From Solwaraspora sp. WMMD1047 (GTDB taxonomy: Bacteria; Actinomycetota; Actinomycetes; Mycobacteriales; Micromonosporaceae), in contig NZ_JARUBL010000001.1 in the NCBI RefSeq assembly GCF_029626155.1, positions 3,514,501-3,578,500 of the forward strand: a stretch of DNA of 64,000 bases. The letters run 5' to 3'. The first letter of the stretch is position 1. Each line of letters starts with the position of its first letter. Under the pieces are notes generated by a model, which was not told the DNA's origin, did no database searches, and saw only the letters and a program-made list of their open reading frames with translations. Shown one piece after another: positions 51,461 through 61,500 of this stretch. The position numbers and the translations under genes were made by a program.

Positions 51461-53386
51461 ATGCGGATCGTCCTCGTCCACATGCCGTGGGCGCCCATCG
51501 ACATCCCCTCCCTCGCGCTCGGCATTCTCCGGACGGCCGCCGAACGACAGGGCCACGAGGTGCACGTCCGGTACGCCAACCTCGACCTCGTCGACTGGCT
51601 CACCAAGCGGACCTCGTTCGACCTGGGGAGCTACCAGTTCTACTCCGAGTCGTCCTACTTCCAGGGCGCCGGCGACTGGGTCTTCTCCAGCGCGCTCTAC
51701 CACCCGCGGGACGGCCACGCCGAGCGGTTCGCCCACCTGCTGGCCCGGGAGGGTGCCGGCCAGGACGAGATCGAGCTCAGCGCCGAGCTGTACCAGCTCG
51801 CCCCGGAGTTCATCGAACACCTGGTCGCCGACCTCGCCGACCTGGCCCCCGACCTGGTGGGCTTCACCACCACCTTCCAGCAGAACACCGCCAGCCTGGC
51901 CGCGGCCCGACTGCTCAAGCAGCGGCTGCCGGCCGTGCGTACCGTCTTCGGCGGGGCCAACTGCGACGGGCCGCAGGGCGCGGCCCTGCACCGCAACTTC
52001 CCGTTCCTCGACCACGTCGTACGGGGCGAGGGGGAGATTGCGTTCCCGGACCTGCTCACCGCGCTCGCCGGTCAGCCGCCGGACGGCCGGGTCGACGCCG
52101 AGCTGGCGGCCATCCCCGGGCTGTGCTGGCGGAAACCGGACGGGACGTCGGTGGCCAACCCGATGGCCCGTCGACCGTTGCCGCCCGGCGAGATCCTGCC
52201 GCCCACCTTCGACGGTTTCTTCGACCGGCTGGACGCCTCCGCGGCCAGCGGCTGGGTGGAGCCCCGACTGGTGGTCGAGGGCGCCCGGGGCTGCTGGTGG
52301 GGGGAGAAGCACCACTGCACCTTCTGCGGGCTCAACGGGTCGTTCATGGAGTTCCGCAGCAAGAGCCCGGACCGCTTCTACACCGAGGTGGTCGAGCTGG
52401 CCCGCCGGCACCGGCTGCTGGACTTCTTCGTCGTCGACAACATCCTGGACATGGGTTACTTCGACTCGGTGTTGGCCCGGCTGGTCGAATCCGGCTACGA
52501 CCTGCGGATGCAGTACGAGGTCAAGTCGAACCTGCGGCGCGACCACTTCCAGCGGCTCGCCGACTCGGGCGCGGTCTACGTGCAACCCGGCATCGAGAGC
52601 CTCAACAGTCACGTGTTGAAGCTGATGGACAAGGGCGTCTCCGGCTGCCAGAACGTGCGCGCGCTGCGGGACGCCGAGAGCGCCGGCGTCACCACGACCT
52701 GGAACTACCTCTACGGCTTCCCGGGCGAGACCCCGGCGGACTACCTGGACATCATCGAACAGGTGCCCCGGCTGCACCACCTGGCGCCGCCGGTCGGGGT
52801 GAGCCGGATAGCGATCGAACGCTTCAGCCCGTACTTCAACCGGCCGGAGCTCGGTTTCGCCGACCTCCGCCCGGCCCCGCAGTACGCCGAGACGTACCTG
52901 CTGCCGGAGTCGGAGCTGGCCGAACTCGCCTACCTCTTCTCCGCCCCGCCCCAGGGCATCGGCGAGGAGCTGGGGGGCACCCTGCGCGCCCGACTCGACG
53001 AGTGGCGCGAGGCGTACCCGGACAGCCGGCTCGGCTACCACGACCTCGGCGACCGGATCGTCCTGGTCAGCCAGCGGGCCGCGTACGACTGGCGGGTGCT
53101 GGAGCTGACCGCGGACCTGGAGCTCGCGCTGTTCCGGCTGCTGCACCAGCCGCGGACACCAGCGGTCCTCGCCGAGCGGACCGCCGCGGTCGGCGGTGAC
53201 CCCGCGCGGGTCGCCGCGATCCTGGCCGACTGGTCCGACCTGGGCCTGGTCTTCACCGACGCGGGGACCTGGATCCAGGTGGCCACCGAGGCGAACAATC
53301 AGATGCTGCTCCGGGTCCAGCACCGGCACCGGCCGGCCCACGGACCGGCCGCCGACGAACCGGCCCGGCAGCCGGTCCGGTCGTGA
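51461..53386 (+). CDS. B12-binding radical SAM RiPP maturation enzyme
   Basis: A 641-residue protein with an N-terminal cobalamin-binding-like domain (about 1-200, DLVGFTTTFQQN, VFGGANCDG) and a radical SAM domain (about 265-480). The cluster motif is CWWGEKHHCTFC, a CX7CX2C form (Cys278, 286, 289) typical of the RiPP-maturation radical SAM C-methyltransferase family. LDFFVVDNILDMGYFD and GIESLNSHVLKLMDKG match that family. It probably methylates unactivated carbons of a peptide using S-adenosylmethionine and B12. The start has AGGAGGTG seven bases upstream. Its stop lies inside the next gene's possible GTG start. Confidence 0.9.
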   Translation: MRIVLVHMPWAPIDIPSLALGILRTAAERQGHEVHVRYANLDLVDWLTKRTSFDLGSYQFYSESSYFQGAGDWVFSSALYHPRDGHAERFAHLLAREGAGQDEIELSAELYQLAPEFIEHLVADLADLAPDLVGFTTTFQQNTASLAAARLLKQRLPAVRTVFGGANCDGPQGAALHRNFPFLDHVVRGEGEIAFPDLLTALAGQPPDGRVDAELAAIPGLCWRKPDGTSVANPMARRPLPPGEILPPTFDGFFDRLDASAASGWVEPRLVVEGARGCWWGEKHHCTFCGLNGSFMEFRSKSPDRFYTEVVELARRHRLLDFFVVDNILDMGYFDSVLARLVESGYDLRMQYEVKSNLRRDHFQRLADSGAVYVQPGIESLNSHVLKLMDKGVSGCQNVRALRDAESAGVTTTWNYLYGFPGETPADYLDIIEQVPRLHHLAPPVGVSRIAIERFSPYFNRPELGFADLRPAPQYAETYLLPESELAELAYLFSAPPQGIGEELGGTLRARLDEWREAYPDSRLGYHDLGDRIVLVSQRAAYDWRVLELTADLELALFRLLHQPRTPAVLAERTAAVGGDPARVAAILADWSDLGLVFTDAGTWIQVATEANNQMLLRVQHRHRPAHGPAADEPARQPVRS

Positions 53387-53430
53387 CCACCGCCGGCCGA
53401 GCCGCCCCGCGGGCGGAGAGGAGACGCGAC

Positions 53431-54075
53431 GTGCCTACGACAACCGACCGGACCGGGGTCACCGTGCAACTGTGGCGCGACCACGAACCGGCGCTGCGCG
53501 ACCGGCCGGGCATGGCGCTCGGCCGGCACCGGGTGCCCGCCGACCGGGCCGGGCGGGCCGCCGAGTTCTACCGGACCGGGGCCCGCGGCGCGCGGATCGA
53601 GGAACCGGTCGACCTCTGCGCCGCCGGCAGCGGCGGCACGCTGGCCCTGATCCGCGAGCTGACGAGCTGGGGGATCGCGGTCGAGTGGACGGCTCGCTGC
53701 CGGGCCGCCTGCCGCGATCCCGAACTGCTCGGCCACCTCTGGCCACCGACCCAGGTCTGGTGCGGCCCGGACTCCGCCGAGACCACCCGCCGTTGGCGGG
53801 AGCGGTTCTTCCCGGCCAAGTGCGTCTACCGATGCGGGCCGGACTTCATCGAGATCCGCGACCGCCGGTTCGGCACACTGGAGCTGTTCACCGTCGACGA
53901 CCCGGAGTGGATCGACGCGGTCCTGGTGATGGGGGAGGGCGTCCCGGCGGAAGCGGTGCCGGCCGACGCCCGGGCCGCCTTCGCCGAGGCCCGCCTGACC
54001 CTGGAACGCGACGGGGAGCTCTGGTGGCTGCCGGCGCGCATCCGCCGCTGGCCGTTCCCACCGCTGCTGGTCTAG
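53431..54075 (+). CDS. DUF5825 protein, radical SAM partner
   Basis: A 214-residue DUF5825-like protein, a family usually beside the radical SAM RiPP C-methyltransferases. It shows LAAGSGGTLALIRELTSWGI-type Ala/Leu helices and a Trp-rich end (ELWWLPARIRRWPFPPLLV). Function unknown; a substrate-recognition or accessory role is likely. GTG 53431 is preferred because GAGAGGAG lies seven bases upstream; a GTG at 53383 overlapping the previous stop is the alternative and would add 16 residues. Confidence 0.72.
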   Translation: MPTTTDRTGVTVQLWRDHEPALRDRPGMALGRHRVPADRAGRAAEFYRTGARGARIEEPVDLCAAGSGGTLALIRELTSWGIAVEWTARCRAACRDPELLGHLWPPTQVWCGPDSAETTRRWRERFFPAKCVYRCGPDFIEIRDRRFGTLELFTVDDPEWIDAVLVMGEGVPAEAVPADARAAFAEARLTLERDGELWWLPARIRRWPFPPLLV

Positions 54076-54084
54076 GAGGCCGCG

Positions 54085-55278
54085 ATGACCACCGCCGTCG
54101 AGCCGACCGCGCCCGCCGTCCCCGACGACCCGTACCCGACCCTGGCGGCGCTGCGCGCCGCCGGACCGGTGACCCTCATCCACACCGCGGAGGGCCTGCC
54201 GGTCTGGCTGGTCACCGGCTACCACGAGGTACGCGCCGCGCTGGCCGACCCGCGATTCGGCCAGGACGGCCCGCGCGCGCAGGCGCTGGCCGACCAGCGG
54301 GTCACCGGGGTCGACGTCGGCGCCGGCATCGTGCACATGCTCAACAGCGACCCGCCCGACCACACCCGGCTGCGCCGGGTGATGACCGGGACGTTCTCGG
54401 CCGGCCGGGTCGCCGCGCTGCGGCCGGCGATCGTCCGGGCGGCGGACGACCTGCTCGACGCGATGGCCGCCGGTACCGGCCCGGTCGACCTGATCGGGAC
54501 GTACGCGTTCCCGCTGCCGCTGGCGGTCATCTGCGACCTACTCGGGGTGCCCCCCGGCGACCGGTCGACCTTCCGCGACTGGTCCACCGCCCTGGTGACG
54601 CACGGTGAACCCGGCGTGGCGGCAAAGGCCACCGCGCAGCTTCGGGAGTACCTGACCGGGCAGCTTGCGCGGCGTCGGGTGGCACCCGCGGACGACCTGC
54701 TCACCGACCTGCTCCGCGCCCAGGACGCCGGCCGGCTCGACCACGACGAGGTGCTGTCGATGGCGATCCTGCTGCTGATCGCCGGCCACGAGACCACGGT
54801 GAGCCTGATCGGCAACGCCACCCTCCAGCTGCTGCGGGAACCTGGACTGCGCGCCGGGGTGCTGGCCGACCCGACCCGATTGCCGGCCACCATCGAGGAG
54901 CTGCTCCGGCTGGAGTCGCCGGTGGCGATGGCCACCCTCCGGTTCACCCGGGAGCCGGTGCGGCTCGGCGGGGTGGACCTGCCGGCCGGCGAGTTCGTGC
55001 TGTTGGCGATCGGCGCCGCGAATCGCGACCCGGCCCGGTTCGCCGACCCCGACCGGCCGGATCTGACCCGGGGCGCGACCGGGCACCTGGCGTTCGGGCA
55101 CGGCGCCCACCGCTGCCTCGGCGCCGCGCTGGCCCGGTTGGAGGGCGAGGTGGCCCTCGGTCGGCTCTTCGCCCGGTTCCCGCAGCTCCGGCTGGCGGAC
55201 GTGGCGGCCGGCCTGCGGTGGCGGGACACCCCGATGCTGCGGGGCCTGGAGACGCTGCCGGTCGAACTGGCGGGCTGA
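54085..55278 (+). CDS. Cytochrome P450
   Basis: A 397-residue soluble actinobacterial P450. I-helix motif LLIAGHETTVSLIG (residues 231-244), ExxR-type EELLRLESP, and heme Cys344 in LAFGHGAHRCLGAALARLE are intact. It probably oxidises or cross-links the peptide, or hydroxylates the acyl chain. GGAGG six bases before the ATG supports the start. It follows the DUF5825 gene by nine bases and ends 45 bases before the convergent LuxR regulator. Confidence 0.92.
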   Translation: MTTAVEPTAPAVPDDPYPTLAALRAAGPVTLIHTAEGLPVWLVTGYHEVRAALADPRFGQDGPRAQALADQRVTGVDVGAGIVHMLNSDPPDHTRLRRVMTGTFSAGRVAALRPAIVRAADDLLDAMAAGTGPVDLIGTYAFPLPLAVICDLLGVPPGDRSTFRDWSTALVTHGEPGVAAKATAQLREYLTGQLARRRVAPADDLLTDLLRAQDAGRLDHDEVLSMAILLLIAGHETTVSLIGNATLQLLREPGLRAGVLADPTRLPATIEELLRLESPVAMATLRFTREPVRLGGVDLPAGEFVLLAIGAANRDPARFADPDRPDLTRGATGHLAFGHGAHRCLGAALARLEGEVALGRLFARFPQLRLADVAAGLRWRDTPMLRGLETLPVELAG

Positions 55279-55322
55279 CGGCTCGGCCGGCGGTCGGGGC
55301 GGATCGCGCTACCGGCGGCCGG

Positions 55323-58301
55323 TCAACCCGACCGGTTGATCAGGTTCGCCATGCTGACCCGGGACCTGACGTCCAGCTTGGTGAAGATCCGGGCCACGTG
55401 TGATTCGACGGTCCGCCGGCTCAGGAAGAGCCGGGAGGCGATCTCCTGGTTGGTCAGTCCGGTCGCCACCAGATCGGCGATCTCCCGCTCGCGGCTGGTC
55501 AGCGGCCCGACCTTGTCCAGTCGGCCGGCGGACGCCCTGCCGTCGAGCGGCCACCCGGACGCCGCCCGCCCGGGCGCCGCCAGCCCGGACGCAGCGGGCC
55601 CGGACGCCGCCAGTCCGGGCGCCGCTGGCGCGGCAGGCGGCATCGGGTTGGCCGGCGCCGGGACGGTCTGGCGCGGCTCGGCGGCCGCCGGACCGGTGCG
55701 CCGGTCCGGCACGGTGCTCGTGCCGGCGGCCGCACCCATCGTGCCGAGCAGCCAACCGGCGCCACAGTCCCGGTAGCCGGCCACGGCCCGATCCCACTCC
55801 CGGGCGGCCGCCCGGTCGTCTCCGGACCGGCTGTGGGCTCGCGCCGCCAACTGCCGGGACCGCGCCTCGTCGAAGGCCGCGCCGGCACCGGCGAACCGGG
55901 CGGTGGCGACGGCGGCCAGTTCGATCGCGTCGGCGTGGCGCTCCGCCCGAGTGGCCACGTACGCGCCGGCGAACACCGCCAGACCCCGCTCGTAGTCGAG
56001 ACCGGCAGCGTCCGCGGCGGACTCGGCCCGCGTCGCCGTCTCGGCCGCCGCGAGGTGGTCGCCGGCCCGCGCGAGGACCATCGCCCGGGTCGCCAGCCGG
56101 CAGACGGTGGTGTAGGGGTCGACCGGCCAGGGTTCGTCCGAGTCGGCCAACAGCGGCAGACAGCGGTCGGTGGCACCCGCGGCGGCCTGCGCGATCGCGT
56201 GATCGAGCTGGGCGATCCGGGACCAGGTGCCCGACCGCGGGCGGCCGGCGCCGGTCAGCCGCCGCGCGACGGCGATCGCGGCCGTCGGTCCCTCCACCCA
56301 GGTCAGTGGCCGCAGCCGGACCGCGTCGGCCATCGCCTGCATCTCCGTGCTACCGATCTGCCGGGCCGCCACCGCGGCCTCCTCGGCCCGCTGCAACGCG
56401 GCCGGCAACCGGCCCAGCCGGGTCTCCAGCATGGCCTCGACCACCAGCAGGTACGGCAGAGCGCTGCTGCGGCCCATCCGCTCCGCGATGGCCCGGGCAC
56501 GGGCCAGGTGCCGGGTCGCGGCGGCCACCCGGCCCAGCCGCAGCTCCACCCAGGCCAGGGGTCCGAACAGCTCGATTCTGGGCAGCAGCGCCCGGTCGCT
56601 CGCGGCGTCGGCCAGCCGGGCGGCGTCCCGGACGTACTCGATGGCGGTGTCGGCCCGGCCGAGGGAGAGCGTCCCCCACGCGCGCAGCGCGCCGGCCGCG
56701 GCGGCCAGCTCGTTCTGCCCGCCGGCGAGCAGCCGCAACGCCTGGTCGCCGTGGTCGATGGCGGCGTTCGGGTCGGCCCGCAGCGCGGCCAGCGCGGCGA
56801 GTTCGACCTGGCGCCGACCCTCGGCCGCGGGTCGTAGCGATCCACCGGCCTGCTGGGCGTGCAGCAGGGCGTCGGCCTCCTCGATGTCGCCGCGCATCCG
56901 GGCCACGATGGCGCTGAAGGCCACCGCTTCGGCCCGGATCTGGCCGTCGGCGTCGCGCAGTTCCTGCAGCACCTCCCAGCTGCGACGCAGGTCCCCGCTG
57001 AGGCCGAGCGCGCGGGCGTAGTTCAGCAGGATGTCGGGGCGCCGGTCCCGCCACCGCTGGCTGCCCGGCAGGATGCGCAGCGCGGCACCGAGCCAGCGGG
57101 CCGCCTCGGCCGGCGCGACCGCGACCAGGGCGCAGCCGGCCTCGACGAGAGTCTCGGTGGCCTGCTCGTCACCGTGGCGGGCGGAGCGCTCGGTGTGGTG
57201 CGCCACGACGTGGACGGACCCGCCGTGCCGGCGCAGGTAGTCCGCCGCCCGACCGTGTGCCGCGACCCGCCAGGCCGGGCCGGCGAGGCCGTGCGCGGCG
57301 GCGCGAAGCAGTGGATGGCGGAACCGGAACCACGGACCGTCGGTGGCGATCAGGCCGGCGCGGTACATCTGGTCGACCGCCTCCACCACGGTATCCACCG
57401 GCAGTTGGGCCACCTCGGCCAGCAGGTCGATCGCGGCGTGCTCGCCGACCACGGCCGCGGCCTGGGCGACCAGCTGGGCCGGCGGGTCCAGGGCGGTGAT
57501 CTCGCTGGCCAGCCAGCCGAGAAGCTGGCGCCGGGAACCGTCGGTACTGTCCGGGGTCGCCGGTCCCGGGTCCAGCGCGAGGTCGGCCAACGCCGCGTCG
57601 TCGAGCCGGGCCAGCGCCTCGATGTAGAGCGGGTTGCCGTTGCTGATCTTCAGAATCAGCGCCCGCCGGTGGGCCGGCACCCTGGGCAGCAGGGCGGCGA
57701 GGTCGATCGCGTCCAGCGGCGGCAGGGTCATCCGGAATCCCGCCGCACCGAGGTGCCCGATCGCGTCGATCACGCCCGGGTGTGGTCGGGCGGTGCGGTA
57801 GGCGACGGCGATCAGCGCCGGTGTCGGTGGCTTGCGGATCAGGTACTCGGTCAGGTCCAGGGACGCCTGGTCGGTCCAGTGCAGGTCGTCGAGGAGCAGC
57901 GCGGACCCGGTGAGCTGGCGGCGGGTCGCGGCGTGCACCCGCAACCGGTCGGCCGGCGAGACCGGCCCGCCCGGCAACTGGCCGAGCGCGCCGTCGCCGC
58001 CAGGTCGGCCGGCGGAGTGCTCGACGGGCCCACCGAGCGCCTCGGTGTAGACCGCGAACGGTACCGACTGTTCGAACTCGGTCCCGGCACCGGAGCAGAC
58101 CCGCAGGCCGGCCGCCTTCGCCCGGTGCGCCAACTCGGCGAGCATCCGGGTCTTCCCGACGCCCGGTTCACCGCAGATCTCCACCACGGCGAACTGGCCG
58201 GCCGCGACCCTGCGTACCGCGGCATCCAGCAGTTCGACCTGACGTGTGCGGCCGACCAGCGGCGAACCGGCCGGAGCCCTTTCGGGGAGTTCCTCGACCA
58301 C
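55323..58301 (-). CDS. Large LuxR-family (LAL-type) ATP-binding regulator
   Basis: A 992-residue regulator. N-terminal AAA/NACHT-like ATPase with Walker A in EICGEPGVGKTRMLAELA and Walker B in GSALLLDDLHWTDQAS, then a long helical/TPR region, then a C-terminal LuxR HTH in LTSREREIADLVATGLTNQE followed by SRRTVESHVARIFTKLDV. The linker before the HTH is an imperfect Ala/Ser/Pro/Gly repeat (DNA about 55540-55640). GTG 58301 is preferred because GAGGAGAC lies upstream; the longer start at 58451 is possible. LAL proteins commonly activate antibiotic clusters. Confidence 0.88.
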   Translation of the reverse strand: MVEELPERAPAGSPLVGRTRQVELLDAAVRRVAAGQFAVVEICGEPGVGKTRMLAELAHRAKAAGLRVCSGAGTEFEQSVPFAVYTEALGGPVEHSAGRPGGDGALGQLPGGPVSPADRLRVHAATRRQLTGSALLLDDLHWTDQASLDLTEYLIRKPPTPALIAVAYRTARPHPGVIDAIGHLGAAGFRMTLPPLDAIDLAALLPRVPAHRRALILKISNGNPLYIEALARLDDAALADLALDPGPATPDSTDGSRRQLLGWLASEITALDPPAQLVAQAAAVVGEHAAIDLLAEVAQLPVDTVVEAVDQMYRAGLIATDGPWFRFRHPLLRAAAHGLAGPAWRVAAHGRAADYLRRHGGSVHVVAHHTERSARHGDEQATETLVEAGCALVAVAPAEAARWLGAALRILPGSQRWRDRRPDILLNYARALGLSGDLRRSWEVLQELRDADGQIRAEAVAFSAIVARMRGDIEEADALLHAQQAGGSLRPAAEGRRQVELAALAALRADPNAAIDHGDQALRLLAGGQNELAAAAGALRAWGTLSLGRADTAIEYVRDAARLADAASDRALLPRIELFGPLAWVELRLGRVAAATRHLARARAIAERMGRSSALPYLLVVEAMLETRLGRLPAALQRAEEAAVAARQIGSTEMQAMADAVRLRPLTWVEGPTAAIAVARRLTGAGRPRSGTWSRIAQLDHAIAQAAAGATDRCLPLLADSDEPWPVDPYTTVCRLATRAMVLARAGDHLAAAETATRAESAADAAGLDYERGLAVFAGAYVATRAERHADAIELAAVATARFAGAGAAFDEARSRQLAARAHSRSGDDRAAAREWDRAVAGYRDCGAGWLLGTMGAAAGTSTVPDRRTGPAAAEPRQTVPAPANPMPPAAPAAPGLAASGPAASGLAAPGRAASGWPLDGRASAGRLDKVGPLTSREREIADLVATGLTNQEIASRLFLSRRTVESHVARIFTKLDVRSRVSMANLINRSG

Positions 58302-58529
58302 CTGCGTCTCCTCACCGTGCGGATGGTGGTCAGCGTGGCTGGCCGGCGCGGCGGGCGCATGCCGCGCCGACCCCCACATTCCGCGCCGGCCGGCCGGCGC
58401 CGTCCGGGCCGGCCCCGTGCGGCGGGAGCCGCCGTCCCGACCGGTTGGCATCCGCCGCTGGTCACCGCCCGGCCGGTACGACCGGTCACCGGCGGTGGGG
58501 GACCGAGAAAATATGCGTACTCTCTACCC

Positions 58530-58566
58530 ATGACCGGCCGGCCGGGGGCGTGACAACCTACCGGCG
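58530..58566 (+). promoter_or_regulatory. Promoter of the leaderless lanthipeptide synthetase gene
   Basis: ATGACC (58530-58535, -35-like) and CAACCT (58554-58559, -10) are separated by 18 bases, and GTG 58566 follows after six bases. Just upstream, TGCGTACTCTCTACCCATG resembles the inverted motif at 48836-48855 with one base inserted. Confidence 0.4.
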
Positions 58567-61500
58567 TGGAGTTGGAGCCGACCGCCGCCGCGGCCGAGCC
58601 CACCCGGCTCGCAACGGGCTGGTGGGCTCGGGGGACGGCGCTGCACGAGCGGATCGCCGGGGTCGGCTCCGACGGTCCGGTCGTCCCGCCGGGCGGGGAC
58701 CACGTGCGGGAACGGCTGGACCGGTGGCGGTCCGTCCACCCGACCGGCAACGGTACCGAACCCCTCGCCGGCTGGCTCGACGGTGGCATCGACGAGGTGA
58801 CCCTCGCCGGCCTGCTGGCCGAAGCCCCGGACCGGCTCGCCGCCCGACTGCCCTACCCGGACTGGGCGGAGCTGGCCGAATGTGCGGTGCGGCGCAGCGT
58901 CGACCTGCCGATGCCACCGGACGTACCGGCCAGCTGGGACGCGGCGTTCGCGCTGCCGGTGCGCCCGTTCGTCGCGGTCGCCCGGGAGCGGATGCTGGCC
59001 GGGCTGCCGGCGCGGCTGACCCCGGCCGAGGCCGATCTTGGGGCGCTCGGTCTGCGGTTCGCCACCCAGCTCAGCGCCGACCTGGTCCGGTTGGCGGCCC
59101 CGACGCTGGTGGGGGAGCTGAACGACTGGCGCAGATCCGGCCGACTGACCGGCGCGGACGCCCAGCACCGGTTCGCCGACTTCGTCCGCCAGGTCGCCTC
59201 GCCGGCCGGCCTGGCCGGCCTCTGCCAGCGGTACCCGGTGCTGGCCCGGCTGTTGGCGCAGACGTGCCGGCGTGCCGTCCGGGCGCACCTGGAACTGCTC
59301 GACCGGTACGCCACCGACCGTCCGCAGATCGTCGCGGACCTGCTCGGTGGGGTCGACCCGGGTCCGGCACTCGGGGTGGAGACCGGCCGGGGTGACCCGC
59401 ACCAGGGCGGCCGGACCGTGGCGTTCCTGCTCTTCGCCGCCGACCGTCGGGTGGTCTACAAGCCACGCAGCCTGGCCGGCCAGGTCCGGTTCCACGGTCT
59501 GGTCCGCTGGCTGGACCGGCTGGAACCGGGGCTCGACCTGCCGACCGTCGCCACCGTCCCCCGGTCCGGCTACGGCTGGATGGAGTTCGTCCTGGCCACG
59601 CCGCTTACCGATGCGGACGGCGCGGAGCGGTTCTACCGCCGGCAGGGCGCCCTGCTCGCCCTGCTGCACGCCGTACGGGCCACCGACATCCACCACGGCA
59701 ACCTGCTGGCCCACGGGGATCAGCCGGTGATCACCGACGCCGAGACGATCTTCCAACCGGACCTCACCCCGCCGACCCCGCCGGGGGCGGTACCCGACGA
59801 CCCGGCGGCGCAGGCCCTGGCCGGCTCGGTACGCCGGACCGGGCTGCTGCCCGACATGGTCGCCGCGGAGCACGGCGTGGTCGACATCTCCGGGCTCGGC
59901 GGTGACAGCCGGTGGGCGGCCCCGGTCTCGGCGGCCAGCTGGGCGGACGCCGGCACCGACCGGATGCGGCTGACCTACCGGCCGGCGCCGTTCGCCGGCG
60001 GGGCCAACCGGCCGCGGCTGGACGGTCGGCCGGTCGAGCCGGCCGACTTCCGCGCCGCGCTGGTGGACGGCTTCCGGCGCGGTTACGACGCCATCCACCG
60101 ACGCCGGTCGGAGTTCACGGATCTGGTCGAGGCCGCCGCGGACGACAGCGTCCGAGTGGTGGTCCGGCCGACCCAGCGGTACGCCACCCTGCTGACCGAC
60201 GCGAGGCGACCCGAGGTGCTGCGGGACGGTCTCGACCGGGATCTGCTGCTGGCCCGGCTCTGGGCGGACGCGGCCGGGCACCCGGTGCGCCGGCGGGTGA
60301 CCGGGCACGAGATCCGGGACCTCTGGGCGGGCGACGTCCCGTACTTCTCGGCCCGCGCCGGGCAGACCGAGCTGCTCGCCTCCGACGGCTCGCCGCTGCC
60401 CGATCTGCTCCCGGTGACCGGCATCGGCGCGGTCCGGGCCGGGCTCGCCGCGATGAGCGGCCCGGACCGGCTCGACCAGGAGTGGCTGCTCGCCGCCACG
60501 CTCGCCAGCCGGCGGCCGGCCACCGGCACCAGCGGGCCGGCGCGGCGCCAGGTCCGGCCGGCCGGCTCGGGCGCCGATCCGAGCCGGTTGCTCGCCGCCG
60601 CCTGCGCGATCGCCGACCAGATCGTCGTCCGCAGCATGACGAACCGGGACCGGATCAACTGGCTGGGTCTGGAGCTGGTCGATGGCGCACAGTGGCTGGT
60701 GCTGCCGATGGGCGCCGGCTTCGGCAGCGGGTACTGCGGCGTGGCGCTCTTCCTCGCCCAGCTGGCCGAGCTGACCGGAGTGTCCCGCTACGGCGACGCC
60801 GCGCTGGGCGCGCTGCGCGCCGTCCCGCCGCTGCTGGCCGGACTGGCCCGGCGTCCCGACCTGGTCGCGGCGATCGGCTGCGGGGGGTACCACGGCCTCG
60901 GCGGCATCGCCTACGCGCTGTCCCGGTTGGCTGCCCTACTCGACGACGCCGGACTGCGGGACCAGATCGAGGTGGCGGTGGAGTTGGCCACGGTGGCCGC
61001 CACCCCGCCCGGCCCGGCCGGGGTGGCGGCCGGCACCGCCGGCTGCCTGGCGGCGATGGCGGCAGTACACCACGAGTCGGGCTCACCGGCGGCCGCGCGG
61101 CTGGCGGCACGCTGCGCCGACCGGCTCGCCGACCTGGCGGACCGAACCGACGGCTGGTGCGCGCCCGGCCCCGGCCCGGCGCCGGCCGGCTTCGCCGACG
61201 GCACGGCCGGCATCGGTTGGGCGCTGATCCGGTACGCGGCCGACGGCGATCCGACCGGCCGGCACGCGCAGGCCGGCCGGTCCACCCTTGACCGTGCGGA
61301 CCTGTCCGGTCAGTTCGCCGACGTGGCCGGCACCGGCTGGAGTCGGGGACTGGCCGGGGTGCTGGCGGCCCGTACCGCCGGCCTCGGATCCGACCAGGAC
61401 GGCCGGGCCGTCCCCCGGCTCGGCCTGCTCACCGGCCGCCCGGTGCTCCGGGATCTCAGCCTCGACCGGGGCGAGTTGGGCGTGACCGAGGCGCTGACCC

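Noticed and set aside
55540-55640. Imperfect short repeats near the end of the LuxR gene as a separate repeat element
   Set aside because: They are in frame and code for an Ala/Ser/Pro/Gly linker before the HTH; no evidence of mobility.
58530-58553. Seven-codon ORF (MTGRPGA) before the LanM gene
   Set aside because: It overlaps the probable promoter and has no ribosome binding site, so it is unlikely to be transcribed.
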